DNA of 49,760 nucleotides from Verrucomicrobiota bacterium (GCA_009885695.1 VFKE01000015.1:1-49760), one strand, 5' to 3'; counted from the first letter of the stretch, positions 1 through 9,805 are shown. Numbers and translations are program-made. Notes: generated by a model from the sequence alone, not told the origin.

Positions 1-81
1 ATCGCCCAACTGACTTGGAGCATGAAGGCGATGCCGCACGCCACAAAGCGCGACCGGCATGGAATCATCATGCCCAAGTGA
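1..81 (+). CDS. C-terminal fragment of an unidentified protein
   Basis: Frame 1 is open from the window edge to a TGA at 79-81 and gives 26 residues ending in IIMPK. The piece is too short to recognise. It could be the end of a gene that starts outside the window, or a chance open frame. Group II intron sequence follows downstream on the same strand. Confidence 0.25.
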   Translation: MAQLTWSMKAMPHATKRDRHGIIMPK

Positions 82-232
82 CTAAACTTGCCTGCGAAAG
101 CTCACGCGCTACAAGGCGTTTCTTTACCAAGTGTCAGTGCATTTTTAGCTTGACGCACTTTTTCAGAGAAGAAGTCATGACAAAAGGTTGAAATCATGTA
201 GCCGAACCAGCGGGGCGGGGGAGCGATTCTTC

Positions 233-799
<567 letters not shown>

Positions 800-1000
800 C
801 CCCGTCCATTGCGTTTCCCAAGATAACACACTTATGTGCCGATTACTGCACGGGACAAGAGTGTCCCAGTCCCTGACCAAGCGCATTCAGTTGTGCGAAG
901 CTCTATAAGAGGCCTCCATTCATCTGCATTCAGACTGAATTTCCACTTTCGGATGGTTGCGGAATTTGTTACGATCACCTACACAGCACTTCCGGCAACC

Positions 1001-1645
1001 ATGAATACCCGCAAGATCATTCATCTCTGCCTCTTGGCCCTCTTCACGTTTGCCTTGCTCTGGATATGGCGCCATTGGAAATCTTGGGGAAATGATAAGG
1101 AGGTATATAAGCTGCTCACGATCCTCCTTGTAGCCGTAGGCGGTGGTATTCTCTTCATCACGGTCATCCTGCCAAAATTTGGCGACGCCGTAGGCACCAT
1201 GATGTATTCCTCGGGAGAAGAGGTAGCCTCTAACGAAGGAATGAAGGCCGCCAAAAAAATAGCAAGTGGCGACTATCTGGGCGCAATCCAGGAGTATGAA
1301 ATCATGATGAAGGACGAGCCCGATGACCCCTTCCCAGTTTCTGAGATCGCCAAGATACACGCCGAGAGGCTGGAAGATCCCGCCACGGCACTCGCCTTCC
1401 TTCATGAACATCTAGAGTCCAAGGACTGGAGTGAGGAGAACGCCTCCTTCCTCATGTTCCGCATGTCGGACCTGCTTTTGGCCACTCACGAGTTCAACTC
1501 CGCCAAGGACATTCTCGAACAGGTGGTGAGCAATTTCCCCGGGACACGCCACAGTGCGAATGCCAAGCACAAGATCAGCGAGGTCGAGCTGGCGCAATTA
1601 AAAGAATCCCAGGCTTCGCGCTCGCAAGGCGACAGCCCAGTCTGA
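1001..1645 (+). CDS. Membrane-anchored TPR-repeat protein
   Basis: The protein has 214 residues if the ATG at 1001 is used. The frame is open upstream to 836, but that extension is arginine/serine-rich, overlaps the end of the intron flank and is unlikely to be coding. The N-terminus has two hydrophobic segments (about residues 6-26 and 37-60) separated by a short charged loop. It is followed by a soluble region with helix-turn-helix repeats of TPR style: GDYLGAIQEYEIMMKDEPDD and a later FNSAKDILEQVVSNFPGTRH. Such proteins are usually scaffolds for protein-protein contacts at the inner membrane; no enzyme motif is visible. It lies 22 bp upstream of comEC on the same strand and may be co-transcribed with it. 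No specific function is claimed. Confidence 0.75.
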   Translation: MNTRKIIHLCLLALFTFALLWIWRHWKSWGNDKEVYKLLTILLVAVGGGILFITVILPKFGDAVGTMMYSSGEEVASNEGMKAAKKIASGDYLGAIQEYEIMMKDEPDDPFPVSEIAKIHAERLEDPATALAFLHEHLESKDWSEENASFLMFRMSDLLLATHEFNSAKDILEQVVSNFPGTRHSANAKHKISEVELAQLKESQASRSQGDSPV

Positions 1646-1667
1646 ACCCCCCACTGGCTCGCATGAC

Positions 1668-4019
1668 ATGGGGCGGGTCGAAATCACTATCGCCAGACCT
1701 TTGGCCTGGCTGGCACTCGCCGCCATCTGCGGCATCACGGCAGCCGATGCCACCGCCGCACTGTTCCCCAGCTGGTTTTGGGCCGCTTCCGCCATCATCG
1801 TGGGAGCGTGGCTGTTCCGCGGACAACAGTTAGGAAAATTTTTTCTGCTGACACTTTGTGTTTTCGCCTTTCGTCACGCGGTCGTCTGTGACGCCATCTG
1901 GAAGAATGAGCTCCGGCTTTTGTTGGAGAAGCGCGACATGCCCATGGATGTCGCGGCGGAGGGCCGCGTCATCAAACCTCTGCGCCGCGATCTGCCGGGC
2001 GCGGAACCAGGGCAGGCCCTGTTCATCGCGGATACGATCACCGCTCCTCTTGTTGGAAAAGTATGGACCGGCCCCGTCCAGCTCCGGCTCATTCTCGACA
2101 GGGAAGCCGAACTCGCTCCGGGCCGCTATCGGGTTGGAGGCAGGGCCTTCCTTCCACGGGAACCCGACAATCCCGGCCAGTTCGACGAGCGCAGGTACGA
2201 CCTGCGTCACGGACATGTCGCCGCAATGCGCGTGCGCGAGACCATCTTGGTGCAGGCGGACAGTTGGGCGCCCGCCGCATGGCTGGATCACGGCGCGCAA
2301 CGCTGCCGGGAGTGGTTGAAGGAAACCTTGAACATCGGGATGAACGGCGATGCCGAAGCGCACCGGATCATCGTCGCCACGGTGCTCGGCGGTGCCGATG
2401 CGGAGACGCGGAATCTGGAGCAGCCGTTCCGGGACACGGGCACCCTGCACATCTTCTCTGTCAGCGGCCTGCACGTCGGCATCGTCGGCCTGATCCTCTG
2501 GCGGATGCTCAAGCCTTTCTGCCTGGGGCGCGGATGGATGGCAGCCATCGTGTGCCTCATGCTCTTCGGCTACGCCTTCCTCTCCGGTCTGCCCTCGTCC
2601 ACGGTGCGTGCGGCGGTCATGGCGGCGGTGCTGCTCAGCGGCGAAGTGTGGCAGCGCCGTTCAGACATGCTCAACAGCCTCGGCGCAGCGGCGCTCCTGT
2701 TGCTGATCCTGGACAGCAACCAGCTTTTTTCCATCGGCTTCCAGCTCTCCTTCGCTGTCGTGGCCTGCATCGCCCTGCTGCATCATCCCATCCTCGGCCG
2801 GATGGGCGCCCTGACGGACCCGGATGAGTTCATGCCCGAGGTGCTTCTCGGTCGTGGGCAGCGGACCGCGCTCCATCTGCGGCGCTGGATGGCGGGCACG
2901 CTCTCCATCTCCACTGCGGCATGGATCGGCAGCCTGCCGTTCTGCGTTTATCATTTCAACCTGGTCACGCCCGTCGCACTGCTGGCCAACATGGTGATCA
3001 TTCCTCTCGCCTTCATGATCCTCTTCATCGCCGTCCTCACGTTCGCCGCCGCGCTGGTGCATCTGCCGCTCGTGCCGCTCTGGCTTGGAAATGCCAACTG
3101 GTTCTTCGCGCACGCCGCCCTGGTTTCCGCCCAGGCTTTCGCCGCCATTCCCGGCGGAAATTTCTTCATCGACCAGCCCAGTCCGCGGCTCACGCCGCCA
3201 GCGGAACTTACCGTTCTCCGCCTCCAAACCGGCGGCGCGGCGCTGCATCTCAAAACCACGTCGTCAAACTGGCTCTTCGACTGCGGATCCGTGAAGGACT
3301 ATGACTTTCTGCTCCGCCCGTATTTAAATCACGCTGCGATCAACCATGTCAACGGCCTCGTGCTCAGCCATGCCGACACCGATCACATCGGCGCCGCACC
3401 TTTTATGGTTCGTGACTACCATCCCGACCGCATCCTGCTCTCCGCACTCGAAACCAGCTCCCGCAGCGGCAGCCTGCGCAATCTGCGCGCCATGAACGTT
3501 CAACCCGGCAAACTTTCCCAAGGTGACCAGTTGGATTTTTCAGGAACAACATTTCCCGCCCGCGCTGAGTTATTATTTCCGCCGCCGACACTCCGCACCG
3601 CCCGTGCGGACGACCGGGCCACGGTGCTGCGACTGGACATCGGACGCTTCCGGGTTCTCTGGTGCAGCGACGCGGGCTTCGCTGCGGAAAAATTCATCGT
3701 GGAAAAACTTCCGCCCGAAGCTGCGCGCTGCGATGTGCTCATCCGCAACCAGCATGCCAGCGACACCAGCCTGACGCCGGAGTTTCTCAATCGCGCGCAA
3801 CCGCGACTGGTGATCAGCGCGAGCAACACCTTTCCTGAAAGCCAGAAGATGCCGCAACGCATCCGCGATGCCTGTGCGGCCCGCAAGATCATGCTGCTCG
3901 ACCAGGCCAGCACCGGCGCCGTCACCCTGCGCTTCTGGCCGCAACGGCTGGAGGTCGTCCCGTTTCGCGGCCCCGCCGCGACGATCACACTTGCGCCGCG
4001 TCAGGATGATGCGCGTTGA
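1668..4019 (+). CDS. comEC: ComEC/Rec2-family DNA internalization protein
   Basis: This 783-residue polytopic membrane protein has the three-part ComEC layout. An N-terminal membrane/OB-like region (DUF4131, about residues 1-190) is followed by the Competence domain with the signature FSVSGLHVGIVG at about residue 263 and many hydrophobic helices up to about 480. A C-terminal metallo-beta-lactamase-like domain follows, with LVLSHADTDHIG at about 565 as the HxDxDH metal-binding motif. In naturally competent bacteria ComEC forms the inner-membrane channel for single-stranded DNA, and the lactamase-like domain is thought to degrade the other strand. Its length is normal for the family. ATG at 1668 follows the TPR gene directly. 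The gene is convergent with aroC, with about 115 bp between their stops. No other competence gene is in the window. Confidence 0.92.
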   Translation: MGRVEITIARPLAWLALAAICGITAADATAALFPSWFWAASAIIVGAWLFRGQQLGKFFLLTLCVFAFRHAVVCDAIWKNELRLLLEKRDMPMDVAAEGRVIKPLRRDLPGAEPGQALFIADTITAPLVGKVWTGPVQLRLILDREAELAPGRYRVGGRAFLPREPDNPGQFDERRYDLRHGHVAAMRVRETILVQADSWAPAAWLDHGAQRCREWLKETLNIGMNGDAEAHRIIVATVLGGADAETRNLEQPFRDTGTLHIFSVSGLHVGIVGLILWRMLKPFCLGRGWMAAIVCLMLFGYAFLSGLPSSTVRAAVMAAVLLSGEVWQRRSDMLNSLGAAALLLLILDSNQLFSIGFQLSFAVVACIALLHHPILGRMGALTDPDEFMPEVLLGRGQRTALHLRRWMAGTLSISTAAWIGSLPFCVYHFNLVTPVALLANMVIIPLAFMILFIAVLTFAAALVHLPLVPLWLGNANWFFAHAALVSAQAFAAIPGGNFFIDQPSPRLTPPAELTVLRLQTGGAALHLKTTSSNWLFDCGSVKDYDFLLRPYLNHAAINHVNGLVLSHADTDHIGAAPFMVRDYHPDRILLSALETSSRSGSLRNLRAMNVQPGKLSQGDQLDFSGTTFPARAELLFPPPTLRTARADDRATVLRLDIGRFRVLWCSDAGFAAEKFIVEKLPPEAARCDVLIRNQHASDTSLTPEFLNRAQPRLVISASNTFPESQKMPQRIRDACAARKIMLLDQASTGAVTLRFWPQRLEVVPFRGPAATITLAPRQDDAR

Positions 4020-4134
4020 GTTGCGCGCTTGAGCAGTCCCATCTCGAAGCGCCCGACTATATAGCTTGCTACTCACTTCACGAGCATCTAGCGACTCACG
4101 AAGGCACTCGCGAGCTGCATTCAGTGCTGCCGCG

Positions 4135-5217
4135 TCAAGACACTGCGCGCTGGCGCAGCAGATGATCGCACAGCACAAGGTTGGCCATGGCCTCCACCAT
4201 CGGCACCGCGCGCGGCAGCACGCAGGGGTCATGGCGACCACGTGCCTTGATCATTGTAGCGGCACCGGACTTGGTCACCGTGTCCTGCTCGCGCAAGATG
4301 GTGGCGGTGGGCTTGAAGGCCACGCGGAAAACAATGTCCTCGCCGTTGCTGATGCCGCCCTGGATGCCGCCGCTGCGGTTCGTCTTCGTGCGGATGCGAC
4401 CGCCCTTGCTGATGAAAATATCATTGTGCTCCGCGCCGGTCAGCAGCGTGCCTGCAAAGCCGCTGCCGATTTCAAATCCCTTGGTCGCCGGCAGGCTTAG
4501 CATCGCTTTCGCGAGATCAGCTTCCAATTTATCGAAGACCGGCTCGCCCAGACCCGGCACGACTCCGCGCACAACGCACTCAATCACGCCGCCGACGGAA
4601 TTGCCTTCTTTCCGCATCTTCTCGATGAGCGCGACCATCTTTCTTGCGGCTTTCGCGTCGCAGGTACGCACAAGATTGGACTCGATGATTTCGGATTGCG
4701 GATTTTGAATTGCGGATGCAGAGGCTTCGATGTCCTGCACGCTCCGGACGAACGCCAGGCATTCGTAGCCCGGTAATGACTGCTGCAGTACTTTCTTCGC
4801 AATCGCGCCCGCGGAGACACGACCGATGGTTTCACGGGCGCTGGAGCGTCCGCCGCCCGCCACGGCGCGGACACCGAACTTCGCGTCGTAAGTGAAGTCC
4901 GCGTGCGAGGGCCGGTAGGCGGTCTCCATTTCCTTGTAAGCATTGGAGCGCTGATCCTCATTGCGCACGATTATGCCAATGGAGGTGCCCAGTGTTTTTC
5001 CATCGAGCACGCCAGAAAGAATCTCGCAACGGTCGCCTTCCTTGCGCTGGGTGACGATCTTGCTCTGGCCGGGGCGACGCCGGTCGAGTTCCTCTTGAAT
5101 GTCTGATTCCGTCAGCGGGATGCGCGGCGGGCAGCCGTCCACGATGCAGCCGATGGCCGGGCCGTGCGATTCACCGAACGTGCTGACGCGAAAGAGGGTG
5201 CCGAAGCTGCTGGACAT
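4135..5217 (-). CDS. aroC: Chorismate synthase
   Basis: AroC converts 5-enolpyruvylshikimate-3-phosphate to chorismate using reduced FMN, the last step of the shikimate pathway. The 360-residue product has the family start ([20 protein letters not shown]), the central [18 protein letters not shown] motif and the C-terminal region with [13 protein letters not shown] and [20 protein letters not shown], which are the known FMN/substrate-binding signatures. Length is normal. One loop (about residues 166-178) is encoded by a low-complexity repeat listed separately. The chorismate it makes could feed PabB, encoded at 21000-22247. The gene is the most downstream of a run of minus-strand genes but lies 18 bp beyond the stop of the DUF2283 gene, so co-transcription is possible. 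Confidence 0.95.
   Translation of the reverse strand: MSSSFGTLFRVSTFGESHGPAIGCIVDGCPPRIPLTESDIQEELDRRRPGQSKIVTQRKEGDRCEILSGVLDGKTLGTSIGIIVRNEDQRSNAYKEMETAYRPSHADFTYDAKFGVRAVAGGGRSSARETIGRVSAGAIAKKVLQQSLPGYECLAFVRSVQDIEASASAIQNPQSEIIESNLVRTCDAKAARKMVALIEKMRKEGNSVGGVIECVVRGVVPGLGEPVFDKLEADLAKAMLSLPATKGFEIGSGFAGTLLTGAEHNDIFISKGGRIRTKTNRSGGIQGGISNGEDIVFRVAFKPTATILREQDTVTKSGAATMIKARGRHDPCVLPRAVPMVEAMANLVLCDHLLRQRAVS
4687..4720 (-). repeat. GGATTGCGGAT-type short repeat inside aroC
   Basis: On the plus strand the stretch reads GGATTGCGGAT, then TTTGAATTGCGGAT, an imperfect direct repeat of an A/T-richer unit. Read on the coding strand it encodes [11 protein letters not shown] inside AroC. Such ATTGCGGATTTTGAATTGCGG-like strings are commonly intergenic repeats in other genomes. 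Here the reading frame stays open and total AroC length is normal. Confidence 0.5.
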
Positions 5218-5235
5218 GGGCGGGTGGCAAAAGCG

Positions 5236-5445
5236 TCAAGCAGAAATCAGCTCGGCTTCCAGTGGTTTTTGTTTAGATAGGGCACTGACTTGCATGATGG
5301 AGAAGCCGATGATGCGTCCATTTTCGTCCAACCGTTCCATGATGGCGTCGTTGTCGGTGGCTTTCATATAGCCGGGAGAATCGGAAAAGCGGACTTCCAG
5401 AAAGTCGCCCTCGGCGTCGAACCATACTTTTATTTTTTCGGCCAT
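5236..5445 (-). CDS. DUF2283 domain small protein
   Basis: This 69-residue protein matches the DUF2283 pattern: an N-terminal beta hairpin with YxxEGDxLEVRF-like spacing (here WFDAEGDFLEVRFSDSPGY), then a segment ending in ENGRIIGFSIMQVS. DUF2283 proteins are of unknown function and often sit next to small toxin-like partners. Its start overlaps the end of the upstream 103-residue gene by 16 bp, which suggests translational coupling. It could be an antitoxin-like partner, but this is inference. Confidence 0.8.
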   Translation of the reverse strand: MAEKIKVWFDAEGDFLEVRFSDSPGYMKATDNDAIMERLDENGRIIGFSIMQVSALSKQKPLEAELISA

Positions 5446-5741
5446 AACTGTTCTCCCTTTTTCGGCTGGTTGGTAAGATACGCCGTCAGAACGAAGGCGT
5501 CATCTGTGGAATACTTTACCACCACACATAGCCATTTGTCACCGACTTGTGTGCCAAGGTAGTAACGATAGCTAAGTGTGGCGGATGAGTCGCTACGGGA
5601 CTGGATGACCAAAGAAGGATGCGCCAGTGTTTCCACCAGCGCGCCTTCCAAGGAGGCCATTTCAGGATGATCAAGGATGTGGGCCAGCCGCTCGTCGGTC
5701 AGCCGCACGGGGCGGTCTTGAAAATCCCTGAGTGTTTTCAT
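5430..5741 (-). CDS. Small conserved protein paired with DUF2283 (possible toxin-like partner)
   Basis: The gene encodes 103 residues. The N-terminal half is helical and contains VRLTDERLAHILDHPEM; the C-terminal half is beta-rich with YRYYLGTQVGDKWLCVVVKY and ends in a lysine-rich tail. The arrangement of a helical start and a four-strand end with a conserved HILDHPEM resembles small RNase-like (RelE/BECR-fold) or phage-linked proteins, but I cannot name a family with confidence. It overlaps the DUF2283 gene by 16 bp, so the two are almost certainly one unit. The start lies 12 bp downstream of the stop of secDF on the same strand, so it may be read from the tgt-yajC-secDF transcript. Confidence 0.7.
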   Translation of the reverse strand: MKTLRDFQDRPVRLTDERLAHILDHPEMASLEGALVETLAHPSLVIQSRSDSSATLSYRYYLGTQVGDKWLCVVVKYSTDDAFVLTAYLTNQPKKGEQLWPKK

Positions 5742-5753
5742 TGAGCGAACGCC

Positions 5754-8126
5754 TCAGGCAGTCGCCGCTGGCTTGATAGCCGCCGCGCGCTCTGCTGTAT
5801 CGAGCACCTGGCGATGAAGGCTCTTGCCGGTTTTCTTTGCATACCACAGCACCAGCGGGCTGGCGATGTAGATGGACGAATAGGTGCCGACGATGATGCC
5901 GATGACAATCGGGAGCGAGAACTCCTTCATGGATGGACCGCCGAAGATGTAGAGCACAACCATCGGCATCAGTGCCGTGAGACTGGTGAGCAAGGTCCGG
6001 CTCAGCGTGATCGAGATCGACTCATTCATGATGTCGCGGATATTCCCAGTGCTCCCCTTGGCCTTGATCATTTCCCGGATGCGGTCGAAGACGATGATGG
6101 TGTCGTTGATCGAATAGCCCGCGACGGTGAGCACCGCGCCGATGTGGATGATGGACAATTCCTGGCCCATCAGCACGGACAAACCGACGACAATGATGCA
6201 ATCGTGGAACAGCGCGATGATCGCGGCGAGCGCGAAGGAGAACTCGTAAAAGAACGACATGTAGAGCAGGATCGCGATCATGGCGATGACGTAGGCGATG
6301 ATGGATCGCTTCGCGAGTTCGCTGCCGACGATGGAGCCGACGGTGGCGGAGGAGGTGCCCGAGAATTTTCCGGGGAACGCGGTTTCCAGCGTGCTCTTCA
6401 CGAGATCCTTGTCATTTTCCTCCGAGCGCACACTGAGCTGGCGGCCGGTGACGGTGGTGTTTTCCTGGACATAGAAGCCCTTGAGACCGGCGCTTTTCAG
6501 CGCATTCTCCGCAGCGACTGGATCCACGCTTTGGCTGGCTGCGATGTCGAACTGCGTCTTGGCACCGCCGCGGAAATCAATGCCGATGCCGTGGTTGGGC
6601 TTGAAGACGAAGCCGAGCAATGAGAAGGCGGCAAGAGCGAAGGAGCCAATAATGAAAGGCTTGGCATACTTGAGCACGTCGTAGCTGCCGGTCGGAATGA
6701 ACTGGGCAAACTTTACCTTGTCCAGCTTGTGGGTGTCGATGAACCAGCCGAACACCACGCGAGTGACGATCAGCGCGCCGAAGAGGGTGCCGAAGATGCC
6801 GACGATCAACGTGACGGCGAAGCCCTTCACCAAACCGCTGGCGAGAGAGAACAAAATCAGTGACGTGATGAGCGTGGTGACGTGCACGTCGAAGATGGCG
6901 GCGAACGCTTTCTCGAACGCCGTTGCCAGACCGGTGGCGAGCGTCTTGCCCGCGCGCATTTCTTCGCGCAGTCGTTCGTAGATGAGCACGTTGGCGTCCA
7001 CGCCCATGGCGACGGTCAGGGCGATGCCGGCGATGCCGGGCATGGTCAGCGTGATATTGAAGAGCGCCATCGCTCCGAAAATCATCAGCAGATTCACCAC
7101 CACGCCGCAGAGCGCGACCACGCCGGCGAGCCGGTAATACATGAGCATGAACACCGCGATGAGCACGGTGCCGACGATACCGGTGTAGATGCCCTGCTTC
7201 ACGGTCTCGGCCCCGAAGGCGGCGGAGACTTCGCTGGACTCGATGATCTCCATCGGATTCTCCAGCGGGTTTTCCAGTGCGGTGGCGAGTGCGATGGCCT
7301 CCTCCTGCTTGAAGCCGTTGGCCCCGCCGGAAATCTGCGCATAGCCGCCGTAGTGATCGGACTTCAACACGGGATCGGAGATGACCACGCCATCCAGCAC
7401 GATGGCCATGCGGTCACCGCGATGACGGGCCGCGATCTCATCAAATGTTTTTGCGCCTTCGCCGTCAAGATAGAGGCCGATGACCCAGCCTTCCTGCGGG
7501 TCGAGCTTGGCGATGGCGCGGCTGACATGCTTGCCGGCGAGATCTGCGCGGCTTTTCACTAGAAGTGGTTCAACTTTTTCCGTCTCTTTCTTGCCGATCT
7601 CCTTGTGAGGCATCTCGACGTAACCGATGGCCACGCCGCCGTTGGTTTTGATCTTTTCGATTTCGCGTTCGCTGTTGGGGTGGACCATGCGGAGTTCGAG
7701 CTGCGCAACCTGCTCGATCTTCTCTTTCACCGCTTTCTTGTCCTCCTCCTTCACACCGGGCATTTCAATTTGGATGCGGTCTTCGCCCTGTGGCGTCATC
7801 AGCAAATCATTTTCACCGTTGGGATTCAGACGCTTTTCGAGAATGGCGATCGCCTGATCGAGTGAGTTCTTCGTGATCGGCTTCGGCTCGCCCTTATCGT
7901 CCGTTCCCGGCTTGAGCTGCACGGTGAAAGATGATCCGCCGCCGATGTCGATGCCCTTCTTGATGCCGAGGCCCATGAAGGCCCAGACGCAGAAAAATGA
8001 CATGAGCACCGTGAGGATGGTGCCAGACAGCTTCTTGCCGCGATGGTCGGTGGTGCCCAGATAGAAGAACAGGAGGAACAGCAAAACGCAGCCCCAGAGG
8101 AAGGTGAACGCGGGAGTGAGTGACAT
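5754..8126 (-). CDS. secDF: Fused protein translocase subunit SecDF
   Basis: SecD and SecF are proton-driven membrane proteins that assist export through SecYEG. Here they form one 790-residue chain. The SecD half (about 1-460) starts with one membrane helix and a large periplasmic P1 region (ALENPLENPMEIIESSEVSA near its end). It then has six helices including the MGVDANVLIYERLREE motif. The SecF half (about 485-790) has its own periplasmic loop and the matching GYSINDTIIVFDRIREM motif. Fusion of secD and secF is known in several phyla, including some Gram-positives. The gene lies 38 bp downstream of yajC, as in the classical tgt-yajC-secDF operon. Confidence 0.95.
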   Translation of the reverse strand: MSLTPAFTFLWGCVLLFLLFFYLGTTDHRGKKLSGTILTVLMSFFCVWAFMGLGIKKGIDIGGGSSFTVQLKPGTDDKGEPKPITKNSLDQAIAILEKRLNPNGENDLLMTPQGEDRIQIEMPGVKEEDKKAVKEKIEQVAQLELRMVHPNSEREIEKIKTNGGVAIGYVEMPHKEIGKKETEKVEPLLVKSRADLAGKHVSRAIAKLDPQEGWVIGLYLDGEGAKTFDEIAARHRGDRMAIVLDGVVISDPVLKSDHYGGYAQISGGANGFKQEEAIALATALENPLENPMEIIESSEVSAAFGAETVKQGIYTGIVGTVLIAVFMLMYYRLAGVVALCGVVVNLLMIFGAMALFNITLTMPGIAGIALTVAMGVDANVLIYERLREEMRAGKTLATGLATAFEKAFAAIFDVHVTTLITSLILFSLASGLVKGFAVTLIVGIFGTLFGALIVTRVVFGWFIDTHKLDKVKFAQFIPTGSYDVLKYAKPFIIGSFALAAFSLLGFVFKPNHGIGIDFRGGAKTQFDIAASQSVDPVAAENALKSAGLKGFYVQENTTVTGRQLSVRSEENDKDLVKSTLETAFPGKFSGTSSATVGSIVGSELAKRSIIAYVIAMIAILLYMSFFYEFSFALAAIIALFHDCIIVVGLSVLMGQELSIIHIGAVLTVAGYSINDTIIVFDRIREMIKAKGSTGNIRDIMNESISITLSRTLLTSLTALMPMVVLYIFGGPSMKEFSLPIVIGIIVGTYSSIYIASPLVLWYAKKTGKSLHRQVLDTAERAAAIKPAATA

Positions 8127-8164
8127 GATGGCGGGGAGAATGGTGCTTCGGAAAAGGAGCGGGG

Positions 8165-8536
8165 TTACTTCGCGGCCTCGATGGTCACGGGTGACTCTTT
8201 AGGAACACGCTGGGCGATGGCGCTGCGGTCGAACTCAACCTTGCCCTCGTTCATGCGGACGATCACCGTCTTCTCCCTCACGGTGGTGATGACGCCGTGG
8301 GCGCCGCCAATGGTGACCACTTCATCTCCGGGCGCCATGGCTTTCTGCATCAGTTCCTGAGCCTTGGCTTTGTTCCGCTGCGGACGGATGAGGATGAAAT
8401 ACATCACGACCATCATCAGCACCATGAAGACCATCGGATTGCCGAAAAGGCCCCCGGGTGCAGGGGCTGGCGGCGGGGCTTGGGCAAGAGTCGCGGGAAG
8501 GGCAATGGCCTGCGCCATCAGGGTCGGGAGGATCAT
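8165..8536 (-). CDS. yajC: Preprotein translocase subunit YajC
   Basis: This 123-residue protein has the YajC pattern: an N-terminal hydrophobic/signal-like segment and a proline-rich spacer, then one strong membrane helix (MVFMVLMMVVMYFILIRPQR). A small soluble domain follows with the family motifs PGDEVVTIGGAHGVITTV and VRMNEGKVEFDRSAI. YajC binds SecDF and is part of the holo-translocon. Its ATG overlaps the tgt stop by 4 bp (ATGA type), implying coupled translation. The N-terminus is somewhat longer than in E. coli YajC because of an alanine/proline stretch. Confidence 0.93.
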   Translation of the reverse strand: MILPTLMAQAIALPATLAQAPPPAPAPGGLFGNPMVFMVLMMVVMYFILIRPQRNKAKAQELMQKAMAPGDEVVTIGGAHGVITTVREKTVIVRMNEGKVEFDRSAIAQRVPKESPVTIEAAK

Positions 8537-9672
8537 GAGTCTGGGGGTTCGGTGTGGGTCTGGTATTGCGAGATGAAGTCCTCCCGGAACTCGCGAAAAA
8601 CGCCGCCTTTGATGGCGGCGCGGGCGCGGGACAGGAGGGACAGATAGAAATGCAGATTATGGAGGGAAATCAACCGCAAACCGAGGATTTCCCCAGCCTT
8701 TAACAGGTGGCGCACATAGGCGCGGGAGAAGCCCCGGCAGAGCGGGTGCGTGTCTTCGTCGATCTCCGCGTAGTCGCGAGTGTAGCGCGAGTTCTTTAAA
8801 TTGATCGACCCATACCTCGTAAACGCCGTGCTGTGCCGCGCCAGCCGCGTGGGCAGCACGCAGTCAAACATGTCGATGCCGCGCGCCACCATTTCAATCA
8901 ACTGCGGTGGCGTGCCCAGCCCCATCGCATATCGCGGCTTGTCTGCCGGCAGATGCGGCTCGCTGTTTTCCACGGCCGCGAACATCTCCGGCTCGGGCTC
9001 GCCCACGCTCACGCCGCCGACCGCATAACCATCAAAACCCATCGCGACCAATTCGCGCGCGCTCCGGGCGCGCAGCTCGGGATAGGACGAGCCTTGCACG
9101 ATGCCGAAATGCAACTGCGGCTTTCCGTTGGTCTGCGGCTGGTTGGCATCAATCCAATCGCGACAACGGCGCGCCCAACGCAGGGTGAGATCAAGACTCT
9201 GCGCGGCGTAAGTCTCGTCGCAGGGATGCGGCGGGCATTCGTCAAACAGCATCGCAATGTCCGAGCCCAGCACCGCTTGAATTTCCATGGCCGTTTCCGG
9301 TCCGAGGAACATCGGCGAGCCATCCACATGATTTTGGAAATGCACGCCCTCTTCCTTGATCTTGCGAATTTTTCCCAGCGAAAAAACTTGGAACCCGCCA
9401 GAGTCAGTGAGGATGGGCTTGTCCCAGTTGGCGAATTTGTGAAGACCGCCAGCTTCCCGCATGATCTCCATTCCGGGCCGCACTGCGAGATGGTAGGTAT
9501 TTCCCAGAATGATCTGTGCATCCAGCGCGCGCAGTTCCTCAGGATGCACGCCCTTGACCGATCCCTGCGTACCCACCGGCATGAAGACCGGTGTCTCCAC
9601 CACGCCATGCGGCGTCTCCAGCTTCCCGTATCGGGCGCGAGAATGGGGGTCGGTGCCGAGTAGAGTGAACAT
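8533..9672 (-). CDS. tgt: tRNA-guanine(34) transglycosylase
   Basis: Tgt exchanges guanine-34 in the anticodon of certain tRNAs for the queuine precursor preQ1. Family motifs are present: TPVFMPVGTQGSVKGV, LTDSGGFQVFSL with the catalytic Asp, FGIVQGSSYPELR, and FDCVLPTRLARHS. I chose the ATG at 9672 (MFTLLGTD), giving 379 residues, because it aligns with the usual N-terminus; ATG at 9684 or a longer frame from 9738 are possible. The zinc site is unusual. Where most family members have C-x-C-x-x-C before the final His, this protein has D307-T-H309-P-L-C312, followed by the conserved HNLHFY region. Tgt is the first gene of the tgt-yajC-secDF operon. Confidence 0.92.
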   Translation of the reverse strand: MFTLLGTDPHSRARYGKLETPHGVVETPVFMPVGTQGSVKGVHPEELRALDAQIILGNTYHLAVRPGMEIMREAGGLHKFANWDKPILTDSGGFQVFSLGKIRKIKEEGVHFQNHVDGSPMFLGPETAMEIQAVLGSDIAMLFDECPPHPCDETYAAQSLDLTLRWARRCRDWIDANQPQTNGKPQLHFGIVQGSSYPELRARSARELVAMGFDGYAVGGVSVGEPEPEMFAAVENSEPHLPADKPRYAMGLGTPPQLIEMVARGIDMFDCVLPTRLARHSTAFTRYGSINLKNSRYTRDYAEIDEDTHPLCRGFSRAYVRHLLKAGEILGLRLISLHNLHFYLSLLSRARAAIKGGVFREFREDFISQYQTHTEPPDS

Positions 9673-9745
9673 GCGGGCGCGCATCGTGGCGCACGACCGC
9701 GCCGATGGCAAGGAATGTAGACGATGCGTCGTGCCCAACGTAGGC

Positions 9746-9797
9746 GATGCGTCTCGCTTCGCATTTTGTCTTTGAATGATGTGAAGCGGGACGCATC
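9746..9797 (-). repeat. Inverted repeat between metH and tgt
   Basis: GATGCGTC-x-CGCTTC on the left pairs with GAAGCG-x-GACGCATC on the right, leaving a loop of about 20 bases. Another copy of GATGCGTC lies just upstream at 9723-9730. There is no clear U-run, so this may be a REP-like palindrome rather than a simple terminator. It could also end metH transcription before tgt. Confidence 0.6.
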
Positions 9798-9805
9798 ACC
9801 TGCTT

